From Hungatella sp. UBA5385 (lineage in GTDB: Bacteria > Bacillota > Clostridia > Lachnospirales > Lachnospiraceae): a stretch of 47,279 bases of DNA. A program made the position numbers and the translations under genes. Position 1 is the stretch's first letter. Each line of letters begins with the position of its first letter. The stretch is taken from the NCBI GenBank assembly GCA_002409995.1, contig DHOR01000024.1:5264-52542 (forward strand), read 5' to 3'. Under the pieces are notes generated by a model. The model saw only the letters and a program-made list of their open reading frames with translations. It was not told the DNA's origin and did not search any database. Shown piece after piece: positions 7,318-16,041 of the stretch.

Positions 7318-10300
7318 CTATCTATTTCCCCAATCAAGCGTATCAATAAAAACATTAATCCATTCTTTCACTTTTTCAAGTCTTGCTCCATACCATTGCT
7401 GTATACCTATTTCAATTCCAGCGATTCTGCTTGCTATATATCGATGATTACCATCAACTATGATGTTACCATCAACTTTTATCGGAGGAATGTCTATTTC
7501 TCCTGCTAAAATTCTATCAACGTAATTTTGAATAACAGGCAGACTCACACTTCCTTGCTGTGTCTGAAGTGAGGCATCTTTCATTGTATTTCTTATTAAT
7601 TCCTCTGTTACTTGAATTTGATTTTGCGAATTTCCTGCCCATTTTATAACTTCATTAATACCCATTGCTCCAGGTGCACCTATCATAGGCGCACCATATC
7701 CAAGACCAGCCGCAACAGCACCAATTGGTGCAAGAGCACTGCCAGTAGCCCCATAAGCAAGAACCGCCCCACCTGTTAAACCAATCGTTCCTCCAATTGC
7801 AGCACCTTTTACAACCGCTTTTGCAACCGCTTTCCAAGAAGATTCACCTTTAAGGGCTGAAGATACTCCACCAGCGATTGCTCCAGCCGCTAAACCTACT
7901 AATCCTGCAACAGCTAGAAACGGAAGTACAAAATGACCAGTTGGATCGGAGTAAATTGTAGGATTATTGTGACAATAGGTATACTTATTTAAGCTTAAGG
8001 GATCGGGTATTTCTTGTTTATTCGGCATTTTCCTATTAACTTTATCAATACTATCTTCCGTCGTAAAACGTCCTGCCGAAATTCTATAATTTCTTGCCCG
8101 TAGGTAGTAAGTATTCGTCTCTAATTCCTGATACTCCCCACAATATCGGAACGGATTCTCATCCTCCTTATCTAAGTTTCTCTCAACTCCAAAAGCATCA
8201 TACTCATATGAAGCTTTACACGTTCCGCTATGACTCCACAGTTGGGTTACATCGCCATGTTCATTTAATATATAGTAGTATACCACACGATCTATTTCAC
8301 TGGCAATTAAATTGATTCCTCTTAAATAGGTTTTAATCTTGCCATCGTCAGCCTGTACTGCTACTATATCGCTTCCATCCCAGCAATACAAATTCATTTT
8401 ACCCTGACTTTCGGTCAGTTTCCTCACTTCAGTACTATGGCGCAGACTATCTCCCCGGTACTGATATATAATCTCTCTGTCATCCTGGTTTACACGACTC
8501 AGTTGGTTGAATCCATTATAATGTCTCCACTCATAAACTGTCGGAGTCTCCCTTTGATAGTTTCCCGATAACTTGACATTTCCCGGAAAGTCCGGCGTTG
8601 GCGCTGTTTTCTCCCAAATCCGGAAAGTTTCATTTCCATTATCATCATAACAGTATCGATAAGTTTCAGTTATTTTCCCCTGCTTTTTTATCTCCTTTTC
8701 CAATCGGTTGTCCAAACCATATACATAGCTTGTAACACTGACCAACTCATCCTTCGTTCTTCCTTCCACCATCATTTTCATACGGTTGGAATAGGCGTCA
8801 TAGGTATAAAGCGTCCGCTTCCAGCCGGAATAATCTTCTTCTGTCAAGCGTCCCAGTCGATCATATTGATATGATATGGTGGCTGGGGCTGAACCGGCTT
8901 TGTTAATCTTGCTTAGAATGTTCCCATCTACATCATAGCCATATTCCCATGCAGAAATCACGGTTCCGTGCCTTTTATTCTCTAAAGATATTACCCTGTT
9001 GCCATCATTATACTTATAGCTGGTTTCCATACCGGACTGCGGATAGCGGAGGATTCTACGGTTGCCTTTTTCATCATATTCGTACTCTGCCAGTATCGCC
9101 CCGACAGCGCTGTTTTTTCTTACTTGCTTTAAACGGTATAAGTCATCATAGGTATAATAAAGACTGACATCTGGGTTTGCTTTTCCTTGACAGGACAGTT
9201 GAAATGACTGGCGATTTCCATAGATATCATAAGTATAACTTTTCCCTGTATTTCCTGGGTCTTCCTGGCGGATCAGCTGGCCTTTATTATTGTAATGATA
9301 CTTCGTCTCCAGAAGGACCGTTTGTTTTCCTCCCAAGGATTCCCGGCTTATTTCTCTAATCCGTTTGCCGTTCTTACTATAGGCGTACTCCCGCTCACTT
9401 ACCACCGTCCCATCAGGAGTTCTCTTTTGTGCAGTTTCTTTTATCAGGCGTTCCAGTGCATTATACTGGTAAATGGTCTGGTCCTTGTTCCTGTCCGTTT
9501 TTTTCTGCAGTCTTCCAGCTTTGTCATAATCATAGTATGACCTGCAACCACGGGCATCCGTCATTGCCATCACATTGCCAAAACGGTCATAGGCATATTT
9601 TACCACCTCACGTCCTTGGCCGGATGGGGTGTCCCCAGTCCTCCTTAGAATGACCTGATTCATGGCATCATACCGGCAGACAGTCCTGATCCAGTTGCCT
9701 GGGCTTAGATACTGGTAGGTATCGGTCAGTCGGTTCCTGGCGTCATAAATATACTGAATCTCCTGCCAGCCATCTTTTTGCGCCTTCTTTTCTCCTATTA
9801 CATTTCCGGCTCCATCATAGTAATATTTTGTAATCCGGCTACGGTGGTCAAACGGCGCGGTGATTTGAATCAGACGTCCTGCCTTGTCATATTGGAATTC
9901 GGTTTTCTTTCCAGCCTCATCCCAATGGAACCGTTTATTGCCTAACGCATCATATTGAATGCTGGTAATTCTCTCTTGACCAGAGTCTGTCCGTATGGAT
10001 TTTACTGCCCGGTCTGCATAATCGTATTCCCATTGTTCCGTTTTATTCCTGGTATCAATTTTCCGAATATTGTTTCCTGCATTGTCATACTCGTAAGTGA
10101 ATATCGTCTCTCCGGCTAAAATTTCCTTCCGGACCTGACCTTTCTGGTCTTTATAACATTCCGTCACCATATCCGGTGCGGAGGTATCCCCTATGACTTT
10201 TTTCAGCTCGCGATAATACTTCCTACCATCCGTCGGATCAGTAAATACATCATTGTATTCATAGGTTTCTTCATATCCTACCTGGGGAATCCTGCGGGAT

Positions 10301-12690
10301 AGCACCCGGCCAAATGAATCATAGATATAGTGCTCGGTCTTTCTTACATGGTCTGCAGTTGTGCCGTTCCCATCATAGGTTACTGCTTCGGTCAGCTCTC
10401 CCCATGAATTATACTGAAAATCCTGCAGCACCACATCACCAGAAGCCGGTTCATTGGATACGGCCAGGCAAACCTGTTGAACCTGTCCAAACGGTGTGTA
10501 TTGAATTCGTCTTTTCTGGTAGTTCGCATCTGTTTCAGTGATATAGTTTAAGCGGTCATTATAATAGGTTTCATTTACTGCCTGCTGGCCGTCTGTGGGA
10601 GGCAACATCTCTGATTCAACTCGCCCCAACCCGTCATAGCGGATGGTACTAACCTGATTTCTGGAATCCTTTTTAGAGATAAGCCGTCCCCAATTGTCAT
10701 ATTTAAATTCTTCCTTTATTGGATCACAGAGTCTGCCGTCTGCATCTATGATGCCGGTTTGTTCTTTTGATATAAAGTTATGTGTGTAACTGCTGTCTGT
10801 ACTGGTAGAAGAGCTGTATTTATAAATTGTTTCAGCATAATCACCTGACTGCTCCAGGTTCCCGCTGCCTGTCAGGAAATACCTTCTTTCGTTGGTCATA
10901 CAATAGGGATTGTTCGAATCTTTATAATCATAGCCTGTTTTTTCTTTTAAAACTCCATTTTGATAGATCCGATGATATTTTATTACCCGATTCTCTAGTT
11001 CTGTATGAAGCTCATTAGTTTCTTTGATCTGGTCAGAGCCTTTTTTTCTTTCCGTTTCAAGAATGGTGCTGTAGTCTCCATAGATTGTATTGATTTCCTG
11101 ATTGCACGAAGGGTCTTCTGGATATTCTTCGATGTACTGGGTGATATTTCCTTTTTTATCTGTGGAATATTTCCAAAAGATTTTCTTTTCTTTAAAATTT
11201 GATTTATTGTTCCTGTCAAATACCTGGTCAACTGCTGACATGATTAATTTATTACTATATTTATATACACTTTTTGATATAAGGGCCTCCTGATGTTGAA
11301 CCTCCTTCTGCAATAACTGACCTTCTCTATCAAACTTATGGGTTTCCAATATGTCCTGATGATTTTTTACTTCCGCATATTCGATATACTCACCTTTACT
11401 GAACTCATATGTGGGTCTGGATTCAAGCCTGTACTTGTATTCTCCCCGGTTGTATTCGACTCCGTTAACAATATCCTTTTTCATCGTCAATGCAAAATGG
11501 GTAATCTTTCTGCCAGCAGTATTTTCAATAATAATTTCCTTATCATATGTAAACTGCGTAGATGCATTATTAGGGTATGTGACGTTCTTTAGCAACAGAT
11601 ACTTGCACGTTTTATTACCGGTTATGTATCCTGCTGCTTTCTTGGAGGCATAACACATAATACCCTTATAGTCTTCCGGATTATAGTAGTTATAATGGGT
11701 CTTGCAACCTACTTGGTTTGTTACCATGGTCAGTTTAAGCGGTTTTTCCTGATCAATATGGTAGGAAATTTCACATGTTTTTCCGGCCGTGCTTTCTGGC
11801 AATTTCCAGATAAATCCATAATCAGTCTGCTCCAGGATGATTTTACGCCCCCAGGTGTCCACAATCTCCATACCAAGGGAACCCATTAGATTGTAACAAA
11901 TCACATTTCCAAACTTATCCTGTCGAGCGACCAGTTTAAACTCCTTTGGTATGAGTTCATAATCTACTAATGATGTATTTTTAAAATAGTCCTTGTTTCC
12001 ATTCTTGTATTCAATTATGATATCATAACTTTTTGCTATATTATCTGCATGGGGGTGCTGAATTGTACCTGATCTGGTGACAATACTGACATCTTTTAAG
12101 CTATAACCTTTAAAACTGTCTGAGGATCGGTTTATTTTTAAACTTCTGCCATCTTCAAGATGCAAAATATAATCATACTTGTAAAATCCAATTATAGATG
12201 ATTCCATGTAAAAATAATCAAGATATGGCACAGTCTCAATTGACGGCAAGACAAAGGACCAGCCATATCCCAATCCATACGTTTTAGTATAAAAACTGTT
12301 ACCTATGGAACCTGTTTTTAGCTTTCCACCTATGATTTCCGGGTACATATCCACTAGATTTGCACAACCTGAGTCATAGCGTCTGGCTATGGATACATCG
12401 AAACCATCTCTGCCGGGCAGTACAAAATCTATTGTTTCATATTGGATGTTGCCAGTACTCAACTGAACATTTGCCTGATTTGTTTCAAAATAGGTAAATG
12501 GGGATTCCGGATATTGTTTTATATCGGAAAATTCTTCCTCATCCGTAGACAATGCTGCCTGGGTTAATAGTGTTTCCTTGCTTTTTGCTTCATTCTCTTC
12601 ACTGCCTGATACATCTTCTGTAATCTTTGTATCAGGCTCTTCCCATTCATTTTTATTAATATGATCCTCTATGATCTTTTTATCGTCCAT
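7318..12690 (-). CDS. Full-length Rhs/YD-repeat polymorphic toxin
   Basis: This is a 1790-residue protein. Residues 1-60 are acidic and disordered, with no signal peptide, PAAR or LXG domain. Residues about 60-115 hold the conserved start of the Rhs shell (SPFTYFETNQANVQLSTGNI, PGRDGFDVSIARRYDS). Residues about 640-1580 are YD repeats ending in the core signature YCGEYQELETNTYYLRARNY, GRFTTEDS, DPLSLNKYTYCHNNPT and DPTGH. Residues 1585-1665 form a Gly/Ala-rich hydrophobic linker. The tip (about 1670-1790) contains PPIKVDGNIIVDGNHRYIAS, the G/N-HR-A signature of ParB/sulfiredoxin-fold domains, suggesting a nuclease or related toxin. The start at 12690 has a GAAGGG ribosome site 40 bases after the partner gene at 12731. 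The pentapeptide immunity gene follows. Rhs shells normally enclose the tip and are autocleaved; no export system lies in the window. Confidence 0.9.
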   Translation of the reverse strand: MDDKKIIEDHINKNEWEEPDTKITEDVSGSEENEAKSKETLLTQAALSTDEEEFSDIKQYPESPFTYFETNQANVQLSTGNIQYETIDFVLPGRDGFDVSIARRYDSGCANLVDMYPEIIGGKLKTGSIGNSFYTKTYGLGYGWSFVLPSIETVPYLDYFYMESSIIGFYKYDYILHLEDGRSLKINRSSDSFKGYSLKDVSIVTRSGTIQHPHADNIAKSYDIIIEYKNGNKDYFKNTSLVDYELIPKEFKLVARQDKFGNVICYNLMGSLGMEIVDTWGRKIILEQTDYGFIWKLPESTAGKTCEISYHIDQEKPLKLTMVTNQVGCKTHYNYYNPEDYKGIMCYASKKAAGYITGNKTCKYLLLKNVTYPNNASTQFTYDKEIIIENTAGRKITHFALTMKKDIVNGVEYNRGEYKYRLESRPTYEFSKGEYIEYAEVKNHQDILETHKFDREGQLLQKEVQHQEALISKSVYKYSNKLIMSAVDQVFDRNNKSNFKEKKIFWKYSTDKKGNITQYIEEYPEDPSCNQEINTIYGDYSTILETERKKGSDQIKETNELHTELENRVIKYHRIYQNGVLKEKTGYDYKDSNNPYCMTNERRYFLTGSGNLEQSGDYAETIYKYSSSTSTDSSYTHNFISKEQTGIIDADGRLCDPIKEEFKYDNWGRLISKKDSRNQVSTIRYDGLGRVESEMLPPTDGQQAVNETYYNDRLNYITETDANYQKRRIQYTPFGQVQQVCLAVSNEPASGDVVLQDFQYNSWGELTEAVTYDGNGTTADHVRKTEHYIYDSFGRVLSRRIPQVGYEETYEYNDVFTDPTDGRKYYRELKKVIGDTSAPDMVTECYKDQKGQVRKEILAGETIFTYEYDNAGNNIRKIDTRNKTEQWEYDYADRAVKSIRTDSGQERITSIQYDALGNKRFHWDEAGKKTEFQYDKAGRLIQITAPFDHRSRITKYYYDGAGNVIGEKKAQKDGWQEIQYIYDARNRLTDTYQYLSPGNWIRTVCRYDAMNQVILRRTGDTPSGQGREVVKYAYDRFGNVMAMTDARGCRSYYDYDKAGRLQKKTDRNKDQTIYQYNALERLIKETAQKRTPDGTVVSEREYAYSKNGKRIREISRESLGGKQTVLLETKYHYNNKGQLIRQEDPGNTGKSYTYDIYGNRQSFQLSCQGKANPDVSLYYTYDDLYRLKQVRKNSAVGAILAEYEYDEKGNRRILRYPQSGMETSYKYNDGNRVISLENKRHGTVISAWEYGYDVDGNILSKINKAGSAPATISYQYDRLGRLTEEDYSGWKRTLYTYDAYSNRMKMMVEGRTKDELVSVTSYVYGLDNRLEKEIKKQGKITETYRYCYDDNGNETFRIWEKTAPTPDFPGNVKLSGNYQRETPTVYEWRHYNGFNQLSRVNQDDREIIYQYRGDSLRHSTEVRKLTESQGKMNLYCWDGSDIVAVQADDGKIKTYLRGINLIASEIDRVVYYYILNEHGDVTQLWSHSGTCKASYEYDAFGVERNLDKEDENPFRYCGEYQELETNTYYLRARNYRISAGRFTTEDSIDKVNRKMPNKQEIPDPLSLNKYTYCHNNPTIYSDPTGHFVLPFLAVAGLVGLAAGAIAGGVSSALKGESSWKAVAKAVVKGAAIGGTIGLTGGAVLAYGATGSALAPIGAVAAGLGYGAPMIGAPGAMGINEVIKWAGNSQNQIQVTEELIRNTMKDASLQTQQGSVSLPVIQNYVDRILAGEIDIPPIKVDGNIIVDGNHRYIASRIAGIEIGIQQWYGARLEKVKEWINVFIDTLDWGNR

Positions 12691-12730
12691 CTATTCCCTT
12701 CTTATCTTAAAATAATGATATTGCTGCATT

Positions 12731-13762
12731 TCAGGTTCCTTTGGCGATAAATACTACCACTGCAATGGAACCGCTAAAACATTCATTCTGACTTAACTGT
12801 CTGGTTGATTGAAACCATATATTTCCCGGAGTCTTGGAATATATTCTTAAATTTTCTTCCGGATAATTTCCTGGTTCTGTTATGCTTTTCAGGCTGCCGG
12901 CTGCGAAACTGGTTAATTCCAGTAAGTATGGATTATACCGGAGGTTCATGCGGACCTTGTCCAGACCGCTTACCTCCTGGGCTTTCAGCAGGACCACATA
13001 ACGTTTGCCGGACTTTACTGGGTATTCCACGGTGCTGCTGCGGTAAAATATAGGAATAACCGGCAATTGTGCTGTGGTTAAATAATCAGACTCATCGCCA
13101 TTAGAATCATACGCTTTAATTCGGTACATTGCACTGGACGCCCCGATTGGGATAGAATCTGTCATTCCCCGGTGTTCTTCTATGTACTTATGTATATCCA
13201 ATTCATGGAAGGTCAATCCTTTTCTTTCCCATTCGCTAAATGTCAGCCATCTGGAGTCAATACTCTCCCATGAGATGCCAGGCAACGTCACCTTCTCCCC
13301 TTCAGCCCATGAATGTCTGGATATTTCCAGACTGCTCCAGGCTTTATTAAGCTTGTCAAGTTCCAGCCAGGTACGTCCCTGCTCAATGCCGGGTCGTTTG
13401 GCGCCGAGACGTTTAAATATTTCAAAACTGATTTCCTGATTTTCTAACTGCTGCCAGGTATATGAACGATTCTCAAGCTGTGACCAGCTTAACTGCTCAT
13501 AATCCAGGCGTTCCCAGTGCTGACCTTTGCCAGTTCTGGTTTCTATCTGATGCCAGTTTAGGGCAGCTTGATCATGGCTGTTCCATTGTAAATTGGTGCT
13601 ATCAAAATTATCCCAGGTGTATCCGGACTGGGCCTGTAAAAAGGATTCGTTAAATATTCTTTCTACAATATAATTTTTATCTGCTTCCACCGCTCCCCAA
13701 CTGAGTTGTGCTTGTTCTCCTTCGTGGAGGGTGGGGATATGTAAACATTTTGGTCGGTTCAT
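12731..13762 (-). CDS. Split fn3 / W-repeat / cohesin-like protein in Rhs operon
   Basis: This 343-residue protein has no signal peptide and starts at ATG 13760-13762 behind AAAGGAG. Residues 6-40 look like the first strands of a fibronectin type III fold (EGEQAQLSWGAV, KNYIVERIFN). Residues 208-230 look like its closing strands (AMYRIKAYDSNGDESDYLTT). Between them is an insertion of about 150 residues made of short repeats of the form (S/T)W-x-x-(L/I/F)-(E/D), such as LSWSQLENRSYTWQQLENQ and ISWESIDSRWLTFSEWE. Residues about 245-343 resemble a cohesin-type beta sandwich (VVLLKAQEVSGLDKVRMNLR, YNPYLLELTSFAAG, GSIAVVVFIAK). It precedes Rhs by 40 bases and is probably co-translated. It may be an adaptor or chaperone for Rhs packaging or surface display; the function is unproven. 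Confidence 0.7.
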   Translation of the reverse strand: MNRPKCLHIPTLHEGEQAQLSWGAVEADKNYIVERIFNESFLQAQSGYTWDNFDSTNLQWNSHDQAALNWHQIETRTGKGQHWERLDYEQLSWSQLENRSYTWQQLENQEISFEIFKRLGAKRPGIEQGRTWLELDKLNKAWSSLEISRHSWAEGEKVTLPGISWESIDSRWLTFSEWERKGLTFHELDIHKYIEEHRGMTDSIPIGASSAMYRIKAYDSNGDESDYLTTAQLPVIPIFYRSSTVEYPVKSGKRYVVLLKAQEVSGLDKVRMNLRYNPYLLELTSFAAGSLKSITEPGNYPEENLRIYSKTPGNIWFQSTRQLSQNECFSGSIAVVVFIAKGT

Positions 13763-13987
13763 GTATAATAGGTTTCTCCTTTCGTTTTCTGTTAGTAATC
13801 TTAGTTTTTGGTTTGTGATTGTTTGTATTTGGAGTTTTTCGTATGGTATTTCGCTTCTGTAGCCGTTGAAATCGTGATATTTTCTGCTTTGATATCACGT
13901 AGTTTTTGTAGTATTTCGATTATTGTTAATTAATACTTATCTTTTCCTACTTGAGGGGGAGGAAGAAGTTTCAAAAGTTTCATTTGA
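13763..13987. promoter_or_regulatory. Rhs operon leader region, no gene
   Basis: This is 225 bases upstream of the Rhs operon. It holds the ribosome site for 13762 and, on the minus strand, a 40-codon open stretch without a start (IEILQKLRDIKAENITISTA...) ending near 13795. That stretch is probably the tail of a deleted gene. I cannot point to a convincing promoter. Its right border is the first recombination site of the invertible array. Confidence 0.35.
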
Positions 13988-14007
13988 CTTAACTAAATAG
14001 TGATTTT
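13988..14007 (+). other. Recombination site S1 of invertible array
   Basis: The sequence is CTTAACTAAATAGTGATTTT on the plus strand. It matches sites S2 (14542-14561, minus), S3 (15761-15780, plus) and S4 (16378-16397, minus) around a core AnATAGTGATTT. The core is an imperfect inverted repeat (AAAT / ATTT) with a 4-base asymmetric centre AGTG that sets orientation. The site is read in frame as N-S-D-F at the start of the following cassette. Confidence 0.75.
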
Positions 14008-14331
14008 ACTGGTTCAGCCACTTTTAATGCATTAGTTAAGGCTTGGGATCAAAACTATGTTCAAAAAATAGGTCGAGCGTGTTCTTTCTCATTTGTAGTT
14101 TCTTTAGATGAATCTAAAACATTTAATTTATACTCAAATAATACCATAGGTTCATTGCCCGTTCAGTTTGCACCCATATCTCCGATAAGGAGTACTGTGA
14201 TGATGAGAAATGGAGTATATACTACAATTGTTATGCGCACTGATGGTAATATTGATATTATTCCGTATGGTACTATAACAGGGAGCAACCATCTCAGTTT
14301 TGGTTGCTGTCTTGCTTATTTTTCAGCATAA
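13996..14331 (+). pseudogene. Silent tail-fibre C-terminal cassette A(+)
   Basis: A 111-codon frame with no start codon begins in the site S1 codons NSDF and continues TGSATFNALVKAWDQNYVQK, ACSFSFVVSLDESKTFNLYS and MRNGVYTTIVMRTDGNI, ending CCLAYFSA-stop at 14329-14331. The frame across the site is identical to that of the expressed gene at 16063-16506 (L-N-S-D-L). It is best explained as a stored alternative C-terminus, expressed only after inversion joins it to the constant N-terminus. The predicted beta-rich composition suits a receptor-binding tip. It is typed pseudogene because it cannot be translated where it lies, but it appears intact. Confidence 0.7.
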
Positions 14332-14342
14332 AATGATCATTT
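14331..14342. repeat. Palindrome between convergent cassettes A
   Basis: The 12-base palindrome AAATGATCATTT lies exactly between the ends of cassettes A(+) and A(-). The same palindrome sits at the equivalent place between the B cassettes (16036-16047). Confidence 0.6.
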
Positions 14343-14553
14343 AAGCATTAAGCGCCAATAATGTAGTCCACTGTGTACCACTATAATGAGTAATCTGTAT
14401 GCCTTTATTGGTTTGTGTATTAAAATTAATCCAATAAGAATTTGTAGTTGAATTCTGAACTGTATATAAAACAATTTGTGGCCCATTTTCACTCATGAGA
14501 AACCCAACCTTTTTAATATTAGAAAAAGTAAACATATTTGTTAAATCACTATA
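14341..14553 (-). pseudogene. Silent tail-fibre C-terminal cassette A(-)
   Basis: A 70-codon minus-strand frame begins in site S2 as Y-S-D-L (in the same phase as N-S-D-L in the expressed gene) and continues TNMFTFSNIKKVGFLMSENG, PQIVLYTVQNSTTNSYWINF and THYSGTQWTTLLALNA-stop at 14341-14343. There is no ribosome site before the internal ATG at 14533-14535, so translation from there (64 residues) is unlikely. Its C-terminus resembles the ends of phage tail-fibre and collar proteins. It is stored for use after inversion. Confidence 0.65.
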
Positions 14554-14561
14554 TCACTTAG
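14542..14561 (-). other. Recombination site S2 of invertible array
   Basis: On the minus strand it reads CTAAGTGATATAGTGATTTA, differing from S4 at three of 20 positions. It points opposite to S1 and S3, so recombination with either would invert the intervening DNA. Confidence 0.72.
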
Positions 14562-14672
14562 CCCCCTCTTAACGCCTCCATGCCCATCATTTCCCAGCCA
14601 TATAACCCCATTAGGGTAAACTTAATAAAGCGACCCATAAAGCCCGCTAAAATAACTCTCAGCGAATATTAA
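14562..14672. other. Short gene-free spacer
   Basis: This is 111 bases between site S2 and the recombinase stop. I see no frame, hairpin or promoter that I can support. Confidence 0.4.
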
Positions 14673-15692
14673 TTATGCATATTTCCTATGTGATGCTTGA
14701 ACACTCTCGGTCTTAATCGTGCAATAGATCATAGTGGTATCAAGTTTCTCATGGCCGAGGAACTCTTTTACCTGTTCAATCGGCATTCCCCTACTCAATA
14801 GATCCGTCGCAATCGTCCTTCTAAATCGATGTGGATGCACACCTGAAACTTCGGCCCGCTTTCCCAGTTGGCGGAGCATATACTGTACTCCTGCCACTGT
14901 AAGGCGGCCATGCGGTCGATCGAGCGTTGTAAATAACGGTCGTGCCTGCAGTTCTTCCATAGTTATTCCTTCGCTCTCGCATCTCGTCCGCAAATATCGG
15001 CGCAAATAAAACTTCGCACCATCAGTTAAATATGTCTTTCTCTCCTTGCTACCCTTACCAAATACAATCAATTCCTGTTTTCCCATTTCAATATCGCCTA
15101 CATTTAAGGAAACTAACTCGCTGACTCGAACGCCTGTAGAATACAGAAACTCTACCAGTGCCCTATCACGTAGTTCATTGCTATTAACCCTCAGTGCCTC
15201 CAACTCAGCGGCCGAAAACGGCTTCTTGATGGTCTTCTCAATCTTTAAAACCCCCACCTTCTTGACCGGATTACTGCTCACCAGGTCCTCTGTTACTAGA
15301 AAGTCCCAGAAACTTGACAAGTAATGGAGCCGCGTTTGCATTGTTGACATCTTGATACCTCTCCTCTCCCGCATAATTCCATAGTAATACCGTAGATCCA
15401 TACCGGTGATGTCCTCCAAACGTTTGCCGAGGAAATCCAACATACTACAGATTTCCCGAGTATATTGCTTAAGGGTATTGTTTTGCCGATTGATGGCCTT
15501 CTTTGAGGCCACAAACATCCGAATCTTCGCTTCGTCACCGTCTTCCCCGCTGGCTGTCAGCTCTGTGCATTGTTCCACCACCTCTAAGCTATGGAAATTG
15601 ACATACAAAACATTGCTCAGATGTTCCAACTGCTCTTGGCTGAGATGCGGCACCATCTCATTAATCACATTTTCAAGTATTTTTTCAACCAT
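14673..15692 (-). CDS. Tyrosine site-specific recombinase of the invertible array
   Basis: This 339-residue integrase-family protein starts at ATG 15690-15692 behind GAAGGAGGG. A longer frame from 15746 would place the ribosome site inside the gene. An N-terminal SAM-like core-binding domain (about 65-150, LKQYTREICSMLDFLGKRLE) precedes the catalytic domain: Arg in STGVRVSELVSL (about 187), Lys in VFGKGSKERKT, HPHRFRRT (His about 287, Arg about 290), GHEKLDTTMIYCT with the nucleophile Tyr at about 323. It resembles XerC/D-type and Rci-like inversion enzymes. It sits between the two cassette pairs and within the S2-S3 segment, so it is the obvious enzyme for the 20-bp sites. No phage integration module or directionality factor is nearby. 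Confidence 0.85.
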   Translation of the reverse strand: MVEKILENVINEMVPHLSQEQLEHLSNVLYVNFHSLEVVEQCTELTASGEDGDEAKIRMFVASKKAINRQNNTLKQYTREICSMLDFLGKRLEDITGMDLRYYYGIMRERRGIKMSTMQTRLHYLSSFWDFLVTEDLVSSNPVKKVGVLKIEKTIKKPFSAAELEALRVNSNELRDRALVEFLYSTGVRVSELVSLNVGDIEMGKQELIVFGKGSKERKTYLTDGAKFYLRRYLRTRCESEGITMEELQARPLFTTLDRPHGRLTVAGVQYMLRQLGKRAEVSGVHPHRFRRTIATDLLSRGMPIEQVKEFLGHEKLDTTMIYCTIKTESVQASHRKYA

Positions 15693-15716
15693 GATAGTAA
15701 TCCCTCCTTCAACATC

Positions 15717-15745
15717 ATTGTATAAGGCAGGTCTTATATCGTCCA
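15717..15745 (-). promoter_or_regulatory. Probable recombinase promoter
   Basis: On the minus strand, TGGACG (15740-15745) and TACAAT (15717-15722) are spaced by 17 bases and lie just upstream of the recombinase ribosome site. Both boxes are inside the S2-S3 interval, so an inversion between those sites would carry the promoter together with the gene. Confidence 0.4.
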
Positions 15746-15760
15746 CTGGTCATACTTAGA

Positions 15761-15780
15761 CTTAGATAAATAGTGATTTA
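15761..15780 (+). other. Recombination site S3 of invertible array
   Basis: It reads CTTAGATAAATAGTGATTTA on the plus strand. It is inverted relative to S4 (16378-16397), and inversion between S3 and S4 would swap cassette B(+) for B(-) at the expressed position. Confidence 0.75.
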
Positions 15781-16041
15781 ATAAAAATTAAATGTATTAA
15801 TGATACTGTGTCAGTAGTGGCTAAAACGTTGACTCAAAAAGAACATACTGTTGCTAGTCTTGGGCTATCTAATGCTACTATTATAGGTGTGATGGCGGTA
15901 CCTCGCTATTTCCCAGGCAACACTTATTATCAAATTGATGTATCAAGTTTATATACTGCTTCAGTAGGTTTCAGAGTTCAGGTGTGCTCAGCTGACTACA
16001 CGGGTTCGGTCGCATATGATATGTACATCATATATAAATGA
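15769..16041 (+). pseudogene. Silent tail-fibre C-terminal cassette B(+)
   Basis: A 90-codon frame begins N-S-D-L in site S3 and continues IKIKCINDTVSVVAKTLTQK, TVASLGLSNATIIGVMAVPR and FRVQVCSADYTGSVAYDMYI before stopping at 16039-16041. The first possible internal start is a GTG at 15808 with no ribosome site. The frame across the site matches the expressed gene, so it is an alternative C-terminus. It is directly paired with the presently expressed cassette B(-) and would be switched on by a single S3-S4 inversion. Confidence 0.7.

Noticed and set aside
7655..7837. Cys/Trp-rich minus-strand frame (60 codons) within the rhs gene
   Set aside because: It is a frame-shifted reading of the Gly/Ala-rich linker, not a separate protein.
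7318..12690. Repetitive DNA of the YD region considered as a CRISPR-like or satellite array
   Set aside because: The periodicity comes from protein-coding YD repeats. There are no conserved direct repeats with unique spacers.
13677..13898. Minus-strand 73-codon frame upstream of and overlapping the W-repeat gene
   Set aside because: It is out of frame with the gene start, lacks a ribosome site and is rich in Lys/Arg/Thr from A-rich leader DNA.
14673..15692. Recombinase considered as an integrase of an integrated element with attachment sites
   Set aside because: No tRNA gene, no direct att-like repeats and no excisionase are nearby. The inverted in-frame sites explain its role better.
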